This document shows, piece after piece, positions 25,667-34,485 of a DNA stretch of 64,000 nt. Source of the DNA: Micromonospora pallida (GTDB lineage: Bacteria; Actinomycetota; Actinomycetes; Mycobacteriales; Micromonosporaceae); the NCBI RefSeq assembly GCF_900090325.1, contig NZ_FMHW01000002.1, positions 6,015,001-6,079,000 of the forward strand, in the 5' to 3' direction. Below the pieces are notes generated by a model. That model did no database searches, was not told the origin of the DNA, and worked only from the letters and a program-made list of their open reading frames with translations. A program made the position numbers and the translations under genes. Position 1 is the stretch's first letter. Each line of letters starts with the position of its first letter.

Positions 25667-26206
25667 GTGACCACGCTGCGGCTGCGACCCGAGGGCCCCG
25701 CCGACGTCGACCCGGTCCGCCGGGTGCTCGCCGGAGCCTTCGCCCGCCCCGACGTGCCGGTCCCGCCCGAGGTGGGGCTGGTCGACGAGCTGCGCGGCAG
25801 CGACGCCTGGCTTCCGGAACTGGCCATGGTCGCCGAGTACGGCGGCGAGGTCGTCGGCTACGCCCTGCTCACCCGGGTACGCGTCGACCCCGGCCAGTTT
25901 CCCGCCCTGGTGCTCGGGCCGGTGGCAGTGGCCCCGCACCGGCAGCGGATCGGCCTCGGCGGCTCCGTCGTGCAGGCCGCCATCGAGGCGGCCACGGAAC
26001 TCGGTGAGCGGCTGGTGGTGGTGCTCGGTGATCCGGCGTACTACCGGCGGTTCGGGTTCGACCGGGCGGACCGGCTGGGACTGTCCAGCCCGTGGTCCGG
26101 GCTGGGCGAGCCGTGGCAGGCCCTGGTGCTGCCGCCGAGCGCCAGCGGGGAGGCCGGGGTGCCCCGGGGCGAGGTGGTCTTCCCGCCTCCCTGGTCCCGG
26201 GTCTGA
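25667..26206 (+). CDS. GNAT N-acetyltransferase (YhbS-like)
   Basis: 179 residues from GTG 25667. The acetyl-CoA-binding motif A is LGPVAVAPHRQRIGLGGSVVQAAIE (about residues 84-108), followed by LVVVLGDPAYYRRFGFDRA, a strong hallmark of the YhbS/PA4866-like group. The C-terminal region ends in FPPPWSRV. The acceptor substrate is unknown. The coding frame is open upstream but that part is not protein-like, and a TANNNT element exactly before GTG fixes the start. Confidence 0.9.
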   Translation: MTTLRLRPEGPADVDPVRRVLAGAFARPDVPVPPEVGLVDELRGSDAWLPELAMVAEYGGEVVGYALLTRVRVDPGQFPALVLGPVAVAPHRQRIGLGGSVVQAAIEAATELGERLVVVLGDPAYYRRFGFDRADRLGLSSPWSGLGEPWQALVLPPSASGEAGVPRGEVVFPPPWSRV

Positions 26207-26271
26207 CCCGTCAACGGCTCCCGCGCCGCGCCCGGCTTCGGCGGGGTCCACGCCGGCAGTTCGGGTGACCG

Positions 26272-27528
26272 TCAGCCTGGTTGGGTACGCAGGTAGCGGC
26301 CGAAGTGCGGGACGGTGAACGCCACCGTGCCCCGCTCCCCGGAGTAGATCAGCCCCTTCTTGATCAGGGCGTCCCGGGCCGGGGAGAGGCTGGCCGGCTT
26401 CCGCTCCAGGGACCGGGCGATCTCGGCGGTCGGCACCGCCGCGTCCATGTCGTCCCGGGACTCGGCCGGATCACCGTCGACCCGGGACAGCGTCGCCATC
26501 GCCCGCATGTACTCCCGCTCGGCCGGGGTCGCCCGCTCGAACCGGGATCCGAAGAAGCCCACCGCCAGCTCCGCCTCGGCCTCGGGGGCGGCCACCCGGA
26601 CGTCGGCGGCGGTGATCGGCGACCGGGGCGCGTGATCCCAGGTGGCCTTCCCGTACGCCTGCACGAAGTAGGGGTAGCCGCCGGAGGACTCGTAGAGCAG
26701 GTCCAGCGCCTTCGGCTCGTACTCGACCTCCTCGCGCGCGGCCGGCGCGCAGAGCGCCTGGTCGGCGGCGAGCCGGTCGAGCCGGTCGATCCGCTGGTAC
26801 CGGTAGAGCCGTTCCGAGTAGGACTTGGCGGCACTGAGCACCGCCGGCAGGTGCGGCAGCCCGGCACCGACCACGATCAGCGGCGCACCGATCTGGGACA
26901 GCTCATGACAGGCGGCGCAGAGCGCGCTGACGTCCTCCGGGCCGACGTCCTGCATCTCGTCGATGAAGACCGCGATGCCGGTGCCGACGTCGGCGGCCAC
27001 GCTCGCCGCGTCGGTGAACAACTCGACCAGGTCGATCTCGATGTCCCCGGAGTCGGCCCGGCCACTGCTGGCCGGCACGTCGATCCCCGGCTGCCAGCGG
27101 TCCCGCAGGCGCGGCGCGGCGGTGCCCCGGCGGCCGGTGGGAGTGGCCGCGCCCCGCTGGGCGAACGCCTTGAGCACACCGAGGAAGGCGTCGATCCGCT
27201 CGGGGGCGCGGTGTCGTGGCGCGAGTTCCCGGACCGCCATGTGCAGGGCCGCCGCCACCGGGCGGCGCACCGACTGGTCCGGCCGGGCCTCGATCTTGCC
27301 GGTGCCCCAGAGTCGGCCGATCGCCTGCGAGCGCAGGGTGTTGAGCAGGACCGTCTTGCCGACCCCGCGTAGTCCGGTGAGCATGAGACTGCGTTCCGGG
27401 CGGCCCCGGGCGATCCGCTCCAGCACGACGTCGAACACGTCCAGTTCCCGCCCCCGGCCAGCCAGCTCGGGGGGACGCTGCCCCGCGCCCGGGGCGTACG
27501 GGTTGCGGACCGGATCCACGTCTCGCAC
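26272..27528 (-). CDS. AAA-family ATPase (ORC/MalT-like NTPase)
   Basis: 418 residues from GTG 27528 (a GTG three codons further in is also possible). Opening RNPYAPGAGQRPPELAGRGREL is typical of actinobacterial AAA ATPases that grip DNA or act as switches. Walker A is LTGLRGVGKTVLL (about 51-63), Walker B is GIAVFIDEMQDV (about 186-197), sensor 1 lies near IVVGAGLPHL, and a C-terminal winged-helix-like region (ERKPASLSPARDALIKKGLI) follows. The Arg-Asp substitution pattern resembles archaeal Orc1/Cdc6-like or STAND proteins. Function unknown. Unusual CTAG-containing hairpins lie just upstream. Confidence 0.85.
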   Translation of the reverse strand: MRDVDPVRNPYAPGAGQRPPELAGRGRELDVFDVVLERIARGRPERSLMLTGLRGVGKTVLLNTLRSQAIGRLWGTGKIEARPDQSVRRPVAAALHMAVRELAPRHRAPERIDAFLGVLKAFAQRGAATPTGRRGTAAPRLRDRWQPGIDVPASSGRADSGDIEIDLVELFTDAASVAADVGTGIAVFIDEMQDVGPEDVSALCAACHELSQIGAPLIVVGAGLPHLPAVLSAAKSYSERLYRYQRIDRLDRLAADQALCAPAAREEVEYEPKALDLLYESSGGYPYFVQAYGKATWDHAPRSPITAADVRVAAPEAEAELAVGFFGSRFERATPAEREYMRAMATLSRVDGDPAESRDDMDAAVPTAEIARSLERKPASLSPARDALIKKGLIYSGERGTVAFTVPHFGRYLRTQPG

Positions 27529-27538
27529 CGTATCGGGC

Positions 27539-27560
27539 CGTCTAGCGCCGCAGCTAGACG
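27539..27560. repeat. 8-bp CTAG-containing hairpin upstream of AAA ATPase
   Basis: cgtctagc (27539-27546) pairs with gctagacg (27553-27560) 11 bases before the ATPase start. It could be an operator or an mRNA leader hairpin. Confidence 0.5.
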
Positions 27561-27610
27561 TGCGTAGAGGACGCCATCGGCGTGTCTCGCCGGGCCGGGG
27601 GATCGAGCGA

Positions 27611-27652
27611 AATCTAGGGCTGTCTAGCGTCCACGCCAGACAGCCCTAGATT
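27611..27652 (-). terminator. 15-bp hairpin, probable terminator of the LppU-like gene
   Basis: 27611-27625 pairs perfectly with 27638-27652 around a 12-nt loop. It lies about 90 bases after the end of the minus-strand gene 27745-28431 and before the AAA ATPase. Read on the minus strand it ends in atttcgc. Confidence 0.6.
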
Positions 27653-27744
27653 CGGATAGCGGATGTCGGGCGGCGGACGGCACGTCGGCCTTGACCAGCC
27701 CGGCGTCACGCCGCCGGCGGTCGGCCCTGCCGCCGGGAGCAGCG

Positions 27745-28431
27745 TCAGCGCAGCTTCAGGCAGAGCACGAAGTCGAGGGTGTCCAGCTCGCTGTTGTAGA
27801 AGTACCAGTCGGTGTACCCGTCGACCTCGGCGCACTTCGCCTCGGCGTCCTTCTCGCCGCTGGTCGCTCCGTCGAACCGGCGCAGCACCTCGTAGGTCTT
27901 TGGCACGCACTCGGTGACCAGCAGTTTCGGCCGTCCACCGGCCGGCCCCTCATTGCGGACGCACTCCCCCACGGCGGCGAAGCGCGGATCGGCCGACGAC
28001 TCGGGCGCGAGGGCGCTCGGCGGGACGTCCGGCTGGGTGGCGGGTTGCTCGGACGAGTCGGCGGTGGCCGAGGGCAGCGCGGTGGCCGGCGGGTCGGTGT
28101 CGGTGCGCGCGAGGTAGAACAGCGCCGCGCCACCGCCGAGCACCAGCAACGCCAGCACGGCGAGCACCGCGACCAGCCGGCCCCGCCCGCCGGCAGACCT
28201 CGGTTCGTCCGTCGGCGGCGCCGGATGCCGGCCCGGCTCGCCCCCCAGGTAGGCCGGCTCCTCGGCCGGGTACGGCCCCGACAGGTACGCCTCGCCCGGC
28301 GGGTACGCCCCGTGCCCGTGCCACGGACCCGTTTCGTCCGCCGGTCGACCGCGCCAGGGGTGCGCCCCGTTCGGCGGTTGCTCCTGCCACGGCTCCGGCC
28401 GGTTAGCACCCGGTGGTCCGTAGTTCGCCAT
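27745..28431 (-). CDS. Single-pass membrane protein, LppU/SCO3897-like
   Basis: 228 residues from ATG 28431, with GGGAGGCGAG just upstream. The first 95 residues are proline/glycine-rich and cytoplasmic. One transmembrane helix follows (LVAVLAVLALLVLGGGAALFYL). The extracellular domain has four cysteines: VGECVRNEG, VTECVPKTYEVLRRF, AEAKCAEVDGYTDWYFY and VLCLKLR. This Cys pattern matches the actinobacterial LppU-type domain, presumed to form two disulfides. Function unknown. It is a single transcription unit with a hairpin terminator. Confidence 0.8.
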   Translation of the reverse strand: MANYGPPGANRPEPWQEQPPNGAHPWRGRPADETGPWHGHGAYPPGEAYLSGPYPAEEPAYLGGEPGRHPAPPTDEPRSAGGRGRLVAVLAVLALLVLGGGAALFYLARTDTDPPATALPSATADSSEQPATQPDVPPSALAPESSADPRFAAVGECVRNEGPAGGRPKLLVTECVPKTYEVLRRFDGATSGEKDAEAKCAEVDGYTDWYFYNSELDTLDFVLCLKLR

Positions 28432-28607
28432 GCTCGCCTCCCGGGCGCGATCGGTCGGCGGCCGGAACCCGCGCACAGGACGCCGCCGCCCTGGTCACGG
28501 TAGCGTGGCGACCCGATTCCCTGGTGCCCCGCGTGGGCATCGCCGCACCCGGGTGCGTCGTCCAACCGGTTCCGGCCGTCCGGGTGGGACGGCCGGAAAC
28601 CCGGCGT

Positions 28608-31600
28608 TCACATCAGCCGGAGTTGACGGCTCTTCGGCCGGGCCGGCTCCTCTCCGCCGAGCCGCTCGAAGAGGCCGGGATCGATCACGTCGAGGAAGGG
28701 CGTGGGGCGGCAGTCGCGTTCGGCTCCGTGCCGGGCCCGCCGGGCGGCGTGGCTGACGTAGAGCCGGTCCTGGGCGCGGGTCAGCCCGACGAAGAAGAGC
28801 CGTCGCTCCTCGGCGATGTCGTCCTCGTCCGGCGTCGAACCGGGCCAGCGCAGCGGCAGCAGTCCGTCCTCGCAGCCGACCAGGAACACCACCGGGAACT
28901 CCAGGCCCTTCGCGGCGTGCAGGGTGAGCAGGGTGACCGCCTCGGCGCGCGGGTCGAGGGCGTCCACCTCCGCGCCGGTGGCGAGCTGGGAGAGGAACAG
29001 CGGCAGATCGTCGCCGCAGCGCCGGGCCAGCGGGGTGAGCAGGTCGACCGCCGTCCGGACGTCCTCGGGGCGGACCGAGGCGGTGGAGTCCAGGGTGGGC
29101 GTGGCGAACCGGTCGGCGAGGAGTTGCCCGACCAGGCGTACCCGGGCCGGCAGGCCGCCGTCGAGCCCGTCGGCGTGCCGCAGCTCGCGGGCGATGGCCG
29201 CCACGCCGGGGCGGTCCCGCAGCCGGTCGTGCGAGCGCTTCTGCACCGGGATGTTCGCCCGGGCCAGGGCATCCAGGATCGGGGCGGCCTGGGCGTCAGT
29301 GCGGTACAGCACGGCGATGTCGGAGAACGAGACGTTCGAACCCCGCCCGTCGATGCGTCCGGAGTCGAGCGACCGGTGGGACAGACCACCGACCAGCCCG
29401 TCGATGGTGCGTACCACGAAGTCGGCCTCGTCGGCGACGGTGGCCGCCGGGTAGCGGCCGACCAGCGGCGCCTCCGGGTCGAGTCGGGCCGGGTCCAGCC
29501 GGCGGCCCCGGACCAGCGAGGACGGCGCGATGGCCTGCACCGCGGCGGCCAGGATCGGCGCCGACGAACGGTAGTTGCGGTTCAGCCGGACCAGCCGCGC
29601 GTCGGTGAAGTCCTCGGAGAAACGGAGGAAGTAGCCGACGTCCGCGCCCCGGAACGAGTAGATCGCCTGGTCCGGGTCACCGATCGCGCAGAGGTTCCCG
29701 TCCGGCGGGCTGAGCAGCCGCAGCAGCTCGTACTGGACCGCGTCGACGTCCTGGTACTCGTCCACGAAGATCCACCGCCACCGCTCCCGGTACCGCTGCG
29801 TCAGCTTCCGGTCGCCGCGCAGCAGCTCGACCGGGAGGGTGAGCAACTCGTCGAGGTCGACGAGTTGCTGTTTGCGCAGCAGGTTGGTGTAGGCGGCCAG
29901 GTCCTCGCCGGCCTCGGCGCGGGCCGCCGTCCGGTCGGCGTCGTCGGCGATCCGGAAGTCCGGGGGCAGACCGACCGCCTCGGCGTTCTCCCGCAGGATG
30001 GTCAGCCCGAGCGAGTGGAACGTGCCGACGGTGACGTCCTCGGCGACCGGGCCGAGCAGCCCGTCGAGGCGGTGCCGCAGCTCCTCGGCGGCCCGCCGGG
30101 TGAAGGTGATCGCCAGGCAGGTCTCCGGGAAGACGTTCAGCTCGGCGCAGAGGTACGCGATCCGGTGGGTCAGCGTCCGGGTCTTGCCGGTGCCCGGCCC
30201 GGCGACGATCAACAGCGGACCGCCCGGTGCGGAGGCGGCCACCCGCTGCATCGCGTCCAGCCGGTCCAGCAGGCCGGTGCCGACCTCCTCCATGCCGGCG
30301 AGCATCGGCTCGAACGGCTCGTGCGGCGAGGGCGCTGGCACGATCGGCGGCGCGGGCGGCGGAGTATCGCGCGTCGGCCGCCGCTTCGGTTCGGCCTTCG
30401 CCGGGCTCTTGGCCCGGGGCGCGGCTGCCGGCTCCTTCGGTGACCGCTGCTTCGGCACCGGTACGTCGAACAGCGTCTCCTGCCCGGCCGAACCGCCGGA
30501 ACCCAGCTCGGCGGGGTCGAAGAGGGTGATCACCCCGTACTCGCCGTCGAAGCCCGGCACCCGGCGCACCTCGCCCCGACGCAGTCGACCGATCCCCTCG
30601 GCGAGTAGTTCTCCACCCACCCGGTGGATCTCGTCGAGCGGCGCGGTGGTGAGGATCTCCAGTTCCGGGCCGAGCGCGGCGACCAGGTCGTTGAGCTTCC
30701 CCTCGACCTTCTTCGACCGGGGACCGACCTTGTTGATCTCGCCGAGGACCTCGGCGAGCGGCACCAGGTGGGTGACGTCGCGGGCCCGCTCCGGACGGTG
30801 CCCGTCCGGCCGGTTCGCCAGCTCCTCGACCCGGCTGAGTACGCCTACGGTGAGCGGCTTGCCGCACTCCGGGCAGCGCCCGGCGGCGGCCCGGGTCTGC
30901 TCGGGTGACCAGTTCACCCCGCAGAGCCGGTGCCCGTCGGCGTGGTACTTCCCCTCCTCCGGGAAGAACTCGATCGTCCCGGCCAGCCCGTCGCCGGTCC
31001 GCAACGCGTCCCGGATCGCGAAGTAGTCCCGCCCGGTGGCGAAGACCGTCGCCTCCCGGGCCAGCGCGGGCGGCGAGTGCGCGTCCGAGTTGGACACCAG
31101 CCGGTACGCGTCGAGGCTGGCCACCCGCCAGTTCATCGCCGGGTCGGAGGAGAGCCCGGTCTCCACCGCGAAGATGTGGTCGGCCAGATCGGCGTAGCAG
31201 TCGGCGATCGCGTCGAAGCCGGACTTCGAGCCGAGCGCGGAGAACCACGGCGTCCAGATGTGCGCGGGAACGAGGTAGCCATCCGGGCTCGCCTCGAGGG
31301 TGATCTCCAGGAGGTCCCGGGAGTCGAGTCCGAGGATGGGTCGACCGTCCGAGCCGAGGTTGCCGATCCGGCCGAGGGCGGCGTTGAAGCGGCCCACCGC
31401 CTCCAGGTCGGGCAGGTAGATCAGGTGGTGCACCTTGCGGGTCCGGTCGCCTCGCTTGTAGATCGTCGAGATCTCCACGCTGAGCATGAACCGGACCGGG
31501 TCCGCCTCGGCCGCGTCGGCCAGCCGGGGCGGGAGCCGGCGGGCGATGTCCCGTTCGGCCTCTGGACTGAGCCGGTACAGGCCGGGCTCCGCCGGGTGCA

Positions 31601-31817
31601 GGGTGTCCCGCAGGTGGTCGTACCAGGCCGGGTGGGTGAAGTCGCCGGTGCCGAGCACGCCGATGCCCTTACGCCGGGCCCACCAGCCCAGGTTGGGAAG
31701 GGTCAGGTCGCGGCTGCACGCCCGCGAGTACTTCGAGTGGATGTGCAGGTCCGCGACGAACGGCGAGGGGCCACCGGAGGGTACGGCGCTGAACGGAGAC
31801 ACGCCGCATCCTGTCAC
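28608..31817 (-). CDS. PHP phosphoesterase-UvrD/PcrA helicase fusion
   Basis: 1069 residues from GTG 31817. The N-terminal half is a PHP domain: FVADLHIHSKYSRACSRD, GTGDFTHPAWY and VSNSDAHSPPALAREAT supply the metal-binding His and Asp residues. A zinc-ribbon-like CPECGKPL follows near residue 315, then a disordered Pro/Lys-rich linker (about 450-505). The C-terminal half is a superfamily 1A helicase: Walker A AGPGTGKT, motif II FVDEYQD, motif III GDPDQAIYSFRGAD, and motif VI VGLTRAQDRLYVSHA. Both halves look catalytically intact. This suggests a nuclease or phosphatase coupled to unwinding in DNA repair. It follows the metallophosphoesterase-moaD-moaA unit on the same strand. Confidence 0.93.
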   Translation of the reverse strand: MTGCGVSPFSAVPSGGPSPFVADLHIHSKYSRACSRDLTLPNLGWWARRKGIGVLGTGDFTHPAWYDHLRDTLHPAEPGLYRLSPEAERDIARRLPPRLADAAEADPVRFMLSVEISTIYKRGDRTRKVHHLIYLPDLEAVGRFNAALGRIGNLGSDGRPILGLDSRDLLEITLEASPDGYLVPAHIWTPWFSALGSKSGFDAIADCYADLADHIFAVETGLSSDPAMNWRVASLDAYRLVSNSDAHSPPALAREATVFATGRDYFAIRDALRTGDGLAGTIEFFPEEGKYHADGHRLCGVNWSPEQTRAAAGRCPECGKPLTVGVLSRVEELANRPDGHRPERARDVTHLVPLAEVLGEINKVGPRSKKVEGKLNDLVAALGPELEILTTAPLDEIHRVGGELLAEGIGRLRRGEVRRVPGFDGEYGVITLFDPAELGSGGSAGQETLFDVPVPKQRSPKEPAAAPRAKSPAKAEPKRRPTRDTPPPAPPIVPAPSPHEPFEPMLAGMEEVGTGLLDRLDAMQRVAASAPGGPLLIVAGPGTGKTRTLTHRIAYLCAELNVFPETCLAITFTRRAAEELRHRLDGLLGPVAEDVTVGTFHSLGLTILRENAEAVGLPPDFRIADDADRTAARAEAGEDLAAYTNLLRKQQLVDLDELLTLPVELLRGDRKLTQRYRERWRWIFVDEYQDVDAVQYELLRLLSPPDGNLCAIGDPDQAIYSFRGADVGYFLRFSEDFTDARLVRLNRNYRSSAPILAAAVQAIAPSSLVRGRRLDPARLDPEAPLVGRYPAATVADEADFVVRTIDGLVGGLSHRSLDSGRIDGRGSNVSFSDIAVLYRTDAQAAPILDALARANIPVQKRSHDRLRDRPGVAAIARELRHADGLDGGLPARVRLVGQLLADRFATPTLDSTASVRPEDVRTAVDLLTPLARRCGDDLPLFLSQLATGAEVDALDPRAEAVTLLTLHAAKGLEFPVVFLVGCEDGLLPLRWPGSTPDEDDIAEERRLFFVGLTRAQDRLYVSHAARRARHGAERDCRPTPFLDVIDPGLFERLGGEEPARPKSRQLRLM

Positions 31818-31864
31818 GCCCGGCTGGACGCCCGCTTCCCGCCACGCTCTGCGGTGACGTGGGT

Positions 31865-31936
31865 AATCCCACGACCGGGCCGGGACGTGGTGGACCGGTC
31901 AATCCCACGACCGGGCCGGGACGCGGCGGACCGGTT
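31865..31936. repeat. Two 36-bp tandem repeats between genes
   Basis: 31865-31900 and 31901-31936 match except for a few bases; both begin aatcccacgaccgggccggg. They lie between the metallophosphoesterase stop and the PHP-UvrD start. Confidence 0.8.
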
Positions 31937-31946
31937 ACCGGGCGGG

Positions 31947-33194
31947 TCAGCGGGAGCGGAGTTCGACCAGGGTGATCTGGGGTTCGGCGCCGACCCGTAC
32001 CGGCGGACCCCAGAAGCCCGCGCCGTTGGTCACGTAGACCTTCGTACCGTCCACCTCGCCGAGGCCGGAGACCACCGGCTGCTGGAGCTTGACGGCCAGG
32101 TTGAACGGCACGATCTGCCCGCCGTGGGTGTGCCCGCTCAGTTGCAGGTCGACCCCGAACTTCGCGGCCTCGATCGCGGCCACCGGCTGGTGGGCCAGGA
32201 GCACCACCGGCCGGGAGGTGTCCCGGTCGCCGAGCGTCGCCGCGTAGTCCGGCCCGGCGGCCAGGCCGGTGCCGCCTTCGCCGGACGGGTCGTTCACCCC
32301 GGCCAGGTCGAGTACACCACCCCGGGCGGCGATCTCCAGCCGCTCGTTCTGGAGCACCCGCAGGCCCAGCCGGTCCAACTCCCGTACCCACTCCTCGACC
32401 CCGGAGTAGTACTCGTGGTTGCCAGTGACGAAGTAGCTGCCATGGCGGGAACGCAGGCCGCGCAGGGGCGCGGCGGCCTCGCCCAGTTCGGCGACGCTGC
32501 CGTCGACCAGGTCGCCGACGACCGCGACCAGGTCGGCGTCGAGCCGGTTGATGGCGGCCACGATCCGCTCGGTGTGCGCCCGGCCGCGTAGCGGACCGAG
32601 GTGGATGTCGGAGACGGTGGCGATCCGCAGGCCGTCCATGCTGCGGGGGAGCTTCGCCAGCGGGATCTGCACCCGGTCGAGCTGGGGTGGGCCGAGTGCG
32701 GTGCGGATGCCGTACCCGGTCACGCCGGTCGCGGTGAGGCCGGCGAAGATCGCCGCGCTCCGGGCCAGCAGCAGCCGGCGGGACGGGTCGTGGTCGGGTT
32801 GCCCGACTGCGTCGGCGGCCGGCGGGTCGGCGGAGCCGGTGGCCCCCACCAGGACCGGTTCGGGCGCGGCGGCGGTCGGCTCGGCGGCGACGACCCGGCG
32901 GCGCAGCACCAGCCGGCCCACCAGCATCGGCACCTCGAGGGCGACCAGGACGACCAGCAGGTAGAACATCACCGCCAGCCACAGGTACCCGGGCCAGGCC
33001 AGCCAGTACAGGCCCGCCTGGGTGCCGACCATGGTCAGCGGTACGAGCACCGCCAGCACCACCGCGCTGACCGTGCCGATCCGCCGCCAGCGGCCGGGAC
33101 GGGTGGCGTCCCGAACCAGCCGCTTCCAGAGGTAGAGGTGGATCAGACCGGTGACCAGGGCCAGGGTGCCCACGAAGCCCAGGACCGCCAACAC
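31947..33194 (-). CDS. Membrane-anchored metallophosphoesterase
   Basis: 415 residues from GTG 33194, preceded by GAGGGAGG. Four to five transmembrane segments come first (LGFVGTLALVTGLIHLYLW, VSAVVLAVLVPLTMVG, WLAVMFYLLVVLVAL). A twin-arginine-like SRRLLL precedes another helix. The calcineurin-like domain is complete: VSDIHLGPL, VGDLVDG, VTGNHEYY, LAHQP and GHTHGGQ supply two-metal ligands. It resembles the YkuE/YaeI group, which may act on lipid or phospho-substrates outside the cell. Twelve bases separate it from moaD. Confidence 0.9.
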   Translation of the reverse strand: MLAVLGFVGTLALVTGLIHLYLWKRLVRDATRPGRWRRIGTVSAVVLAVLVPLTMVGTQAGLYWLAWPGYLWLAVMFYLLVVLVALEVPMLVGRLVLRRRVVAAEPTAAAPEPVLVGATGSADPPAADAVGQPDHDPSRRLLLARSAAIFAGLTATGVTGYGIRTALGPPQLDRVQIPLAKLPRSMDGLRIATVSDIHLGPLRGRAHTERIVAAINRLDADLVAVVGDLVDGSVAELGEAAAPLRGLRSRHGSYFVTGNHEYYSGVEEWVRELDRLGLRVLQNERLEIAARGGVLDLAGVNDPSGEGGTGLAAGPDYAATLGDRDTSRPVVLLAHQPVAAIEAAKFGVDLQLSGHTHGGQIVPFNLAVKLQQPVVSGLGEVDGTKVYVTNGAGFWGPPVRVGAEPQITLVELRSR

Positions 33195-33206
33195 GCCGTG
33201 CCTCCC

Positions 33207-33470
33207 TCAGCCCCCGGCGAACGGGGGTAGGACGTCGATTGTCGCCCCGGCCGGGAGCGGGGCACGACGATCATGACAGGCCACGCCGTCGACCAGGAAA
33301 CTTGCCGCCCGGAGCACCCGGACGAGCCGATCGCCGTGCCGCGCGGCCAGCTCGTCGACGACCTCGTCGAGGGTACGCCCGGCGGCTGTGTGCTCCTCGG
33401 CGCGACCGGCGGCGGCCCGAGCCCCGGCGAAGTAACGGATGGTGACCATTGTCGCAGCGTCCACTCCCAC
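33207..33470 (-). CDS. moaD: Molybdopterin synthase sulfur carrier subunit
   Basis: Small subunit of molybdopterin synthase; its C-terminal glycine is thiocarboxylated and donates sulfur to MoaE. 87 residues from GTG 33470, one base after the moaA stop, with GGAGG at good distance; ATG 33449 (MVTIRYFAGARAAAG) is an alternative and gives 80 residues. The ubiquitin-like fold signature and terminal LPPFAGG are clear. It forms one unit with moaA and the fructosamine kinase; the moaE partner is at 22731-23171. Confidence 0.93.
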   Translation of the reverse strand: MGVDAATMVTIRYFAGARAAAGRAEEHTAAGRTLDEVVDELAARHGDRLVRVLRAASFLVDGVACHDRRAPLPAGATIDVLPPFAGG

Positions 33471-33471
33471 C

Positions 33472-34485
33472 TCAGCCTCCGATCGCCGACATCGGCCGGG
33501 CCGGTTGCAGGAAGGCCGGATCGTCGATGCCGTGTCCGGCGGCTTTGCCCCACATCGCCCGCCGCCAGCGGTCGGCCAGTTCGGCGTCGTCGGCCCCGGC
33601 GCGCAACGCCCCGCGCAGGTCGGACTCCTGGGTGGCGAAGAGGCAGGACCGGACCTGCCCGTCGGCGGTGAGCCGGGTGCGGTCGCAGTCGCCGCAGAAC
33701 GGCCGGGTGACGCTGGCGATCACCCCCACCCGGGCCGGACCACCGTCGACCAGCCAGCTCTCCGCCGGGGCCGCGCCCCGGGCGGTCGGGTCGGGACGCA
33801 GGTCGAACTCCCTGGTCAGGGTGGCGAGGATCTCGTCGGCGGTGACCATGGCGGAGCGGTCCCAGCCGTGCTGGGCGTCCAGCGGCATCTGCTCGATGAA
33901 CCGCAGCTCGTAGCCGTGCGCCAGGGCGAACCGGAGCAGAGCGGGTGCCTCGTCCTCGTTGACGCCGCGCATCAGCACCGCGTTGACCTTGACGGGACGG
34001 AGCCCGGCCGCCGCCGCCCCGGCCAGACCGGCGAGCACGTCCGCGAGGCGGGGCCGCCGGGTCAACCGGACGAACCGGTCGGCGTCCAGGGTGTCCAGGG
34101 AGACGTTGACCCGGTCCAGCCCGGCGGCGGCCAGCGCGGGCGCGACCCGGTCCAGCCCGATCCCGTTCGTGGTCAGCGAGATCCGGGGGCGCGGGTCCAG
34201 CGCCGCCACGGCGGCCACGAGCCGGGTGAGCCCGGGACGGATCAGCGGCTCCCCGCCGGTGAACCGCACCTCGGTCACACCGAGCCGGCGGACCGCCACG
34301 TCGACCAGCCGGACGACCTCGTCGTCGGTGAGCAGGTCGGGCCCGGCCAGCCAGGGCAACCCCTCCGCCGGCATGCAGTACGTGCAGCGCAGGTTGCACT
34401 TGTCGGTCAACGACACGCGCAGGCTCCGGGCGGTGCGGCCGTACCGGTCGACGAGGCCGCCCACGCTCGGCTGGTCCGCGCTCAT
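33472..34485 (-). CDS. moaA: GTP 3',8-cyclase
   Basis: Radical SAM enzyme for the first step of molybdenum cofactor synthesis, cyclising GTP. 337 residues from ATG 34485, which overlaps the stop of the preceding kinase gene (tcat). The SAM cluster is CNLRCTYC (CxxxCxxC), with VRFTGGEPLIRP and TTNGIGLDR further on. The C-terminal second cluster has FCGDCDRTRL and CLFATQESDLR. It ends in SAIGG, the double glycine needed for activity in this family. The next gene is moaD. Confidence 0.96.
   Translation of the reverse strand: MSADQPSVGGLVDRYGRTARSLRVSLTDKCNLRCTYCMPAEGLPWLAGPDLLTDDEVVRLVDVAVRRLGVTEVRFTGGEPLIRPGLTRLVAAVAALDPRPRISLTTNGIGLDRVAPALAAAGLDRVNVSLDTLDADRFVRLTRRPRLADVLAGLAGAAAAGLRPVKVNAVLMRGVNEDEAPALLRFALAHGYELRFIEQMPLDAQHGWDRSAMVTADEILATLTREFDLRPDPTARGAAPAESWLVDGGPARVGVIASVTRPFCGDCDRTRLTADGQVRSCLFATQESDLRGALRAGADDAELADRWRRAMWGKAAGHGIDDPAFLQPARPMSAIGG

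Noticed and set aside
28413..30443. 676-residue plus-strand frame opposite the helicase
   Set aside because: Antisense shadow of PHP-UvrD, with biased Arg/Val/Gly composition and no domain.
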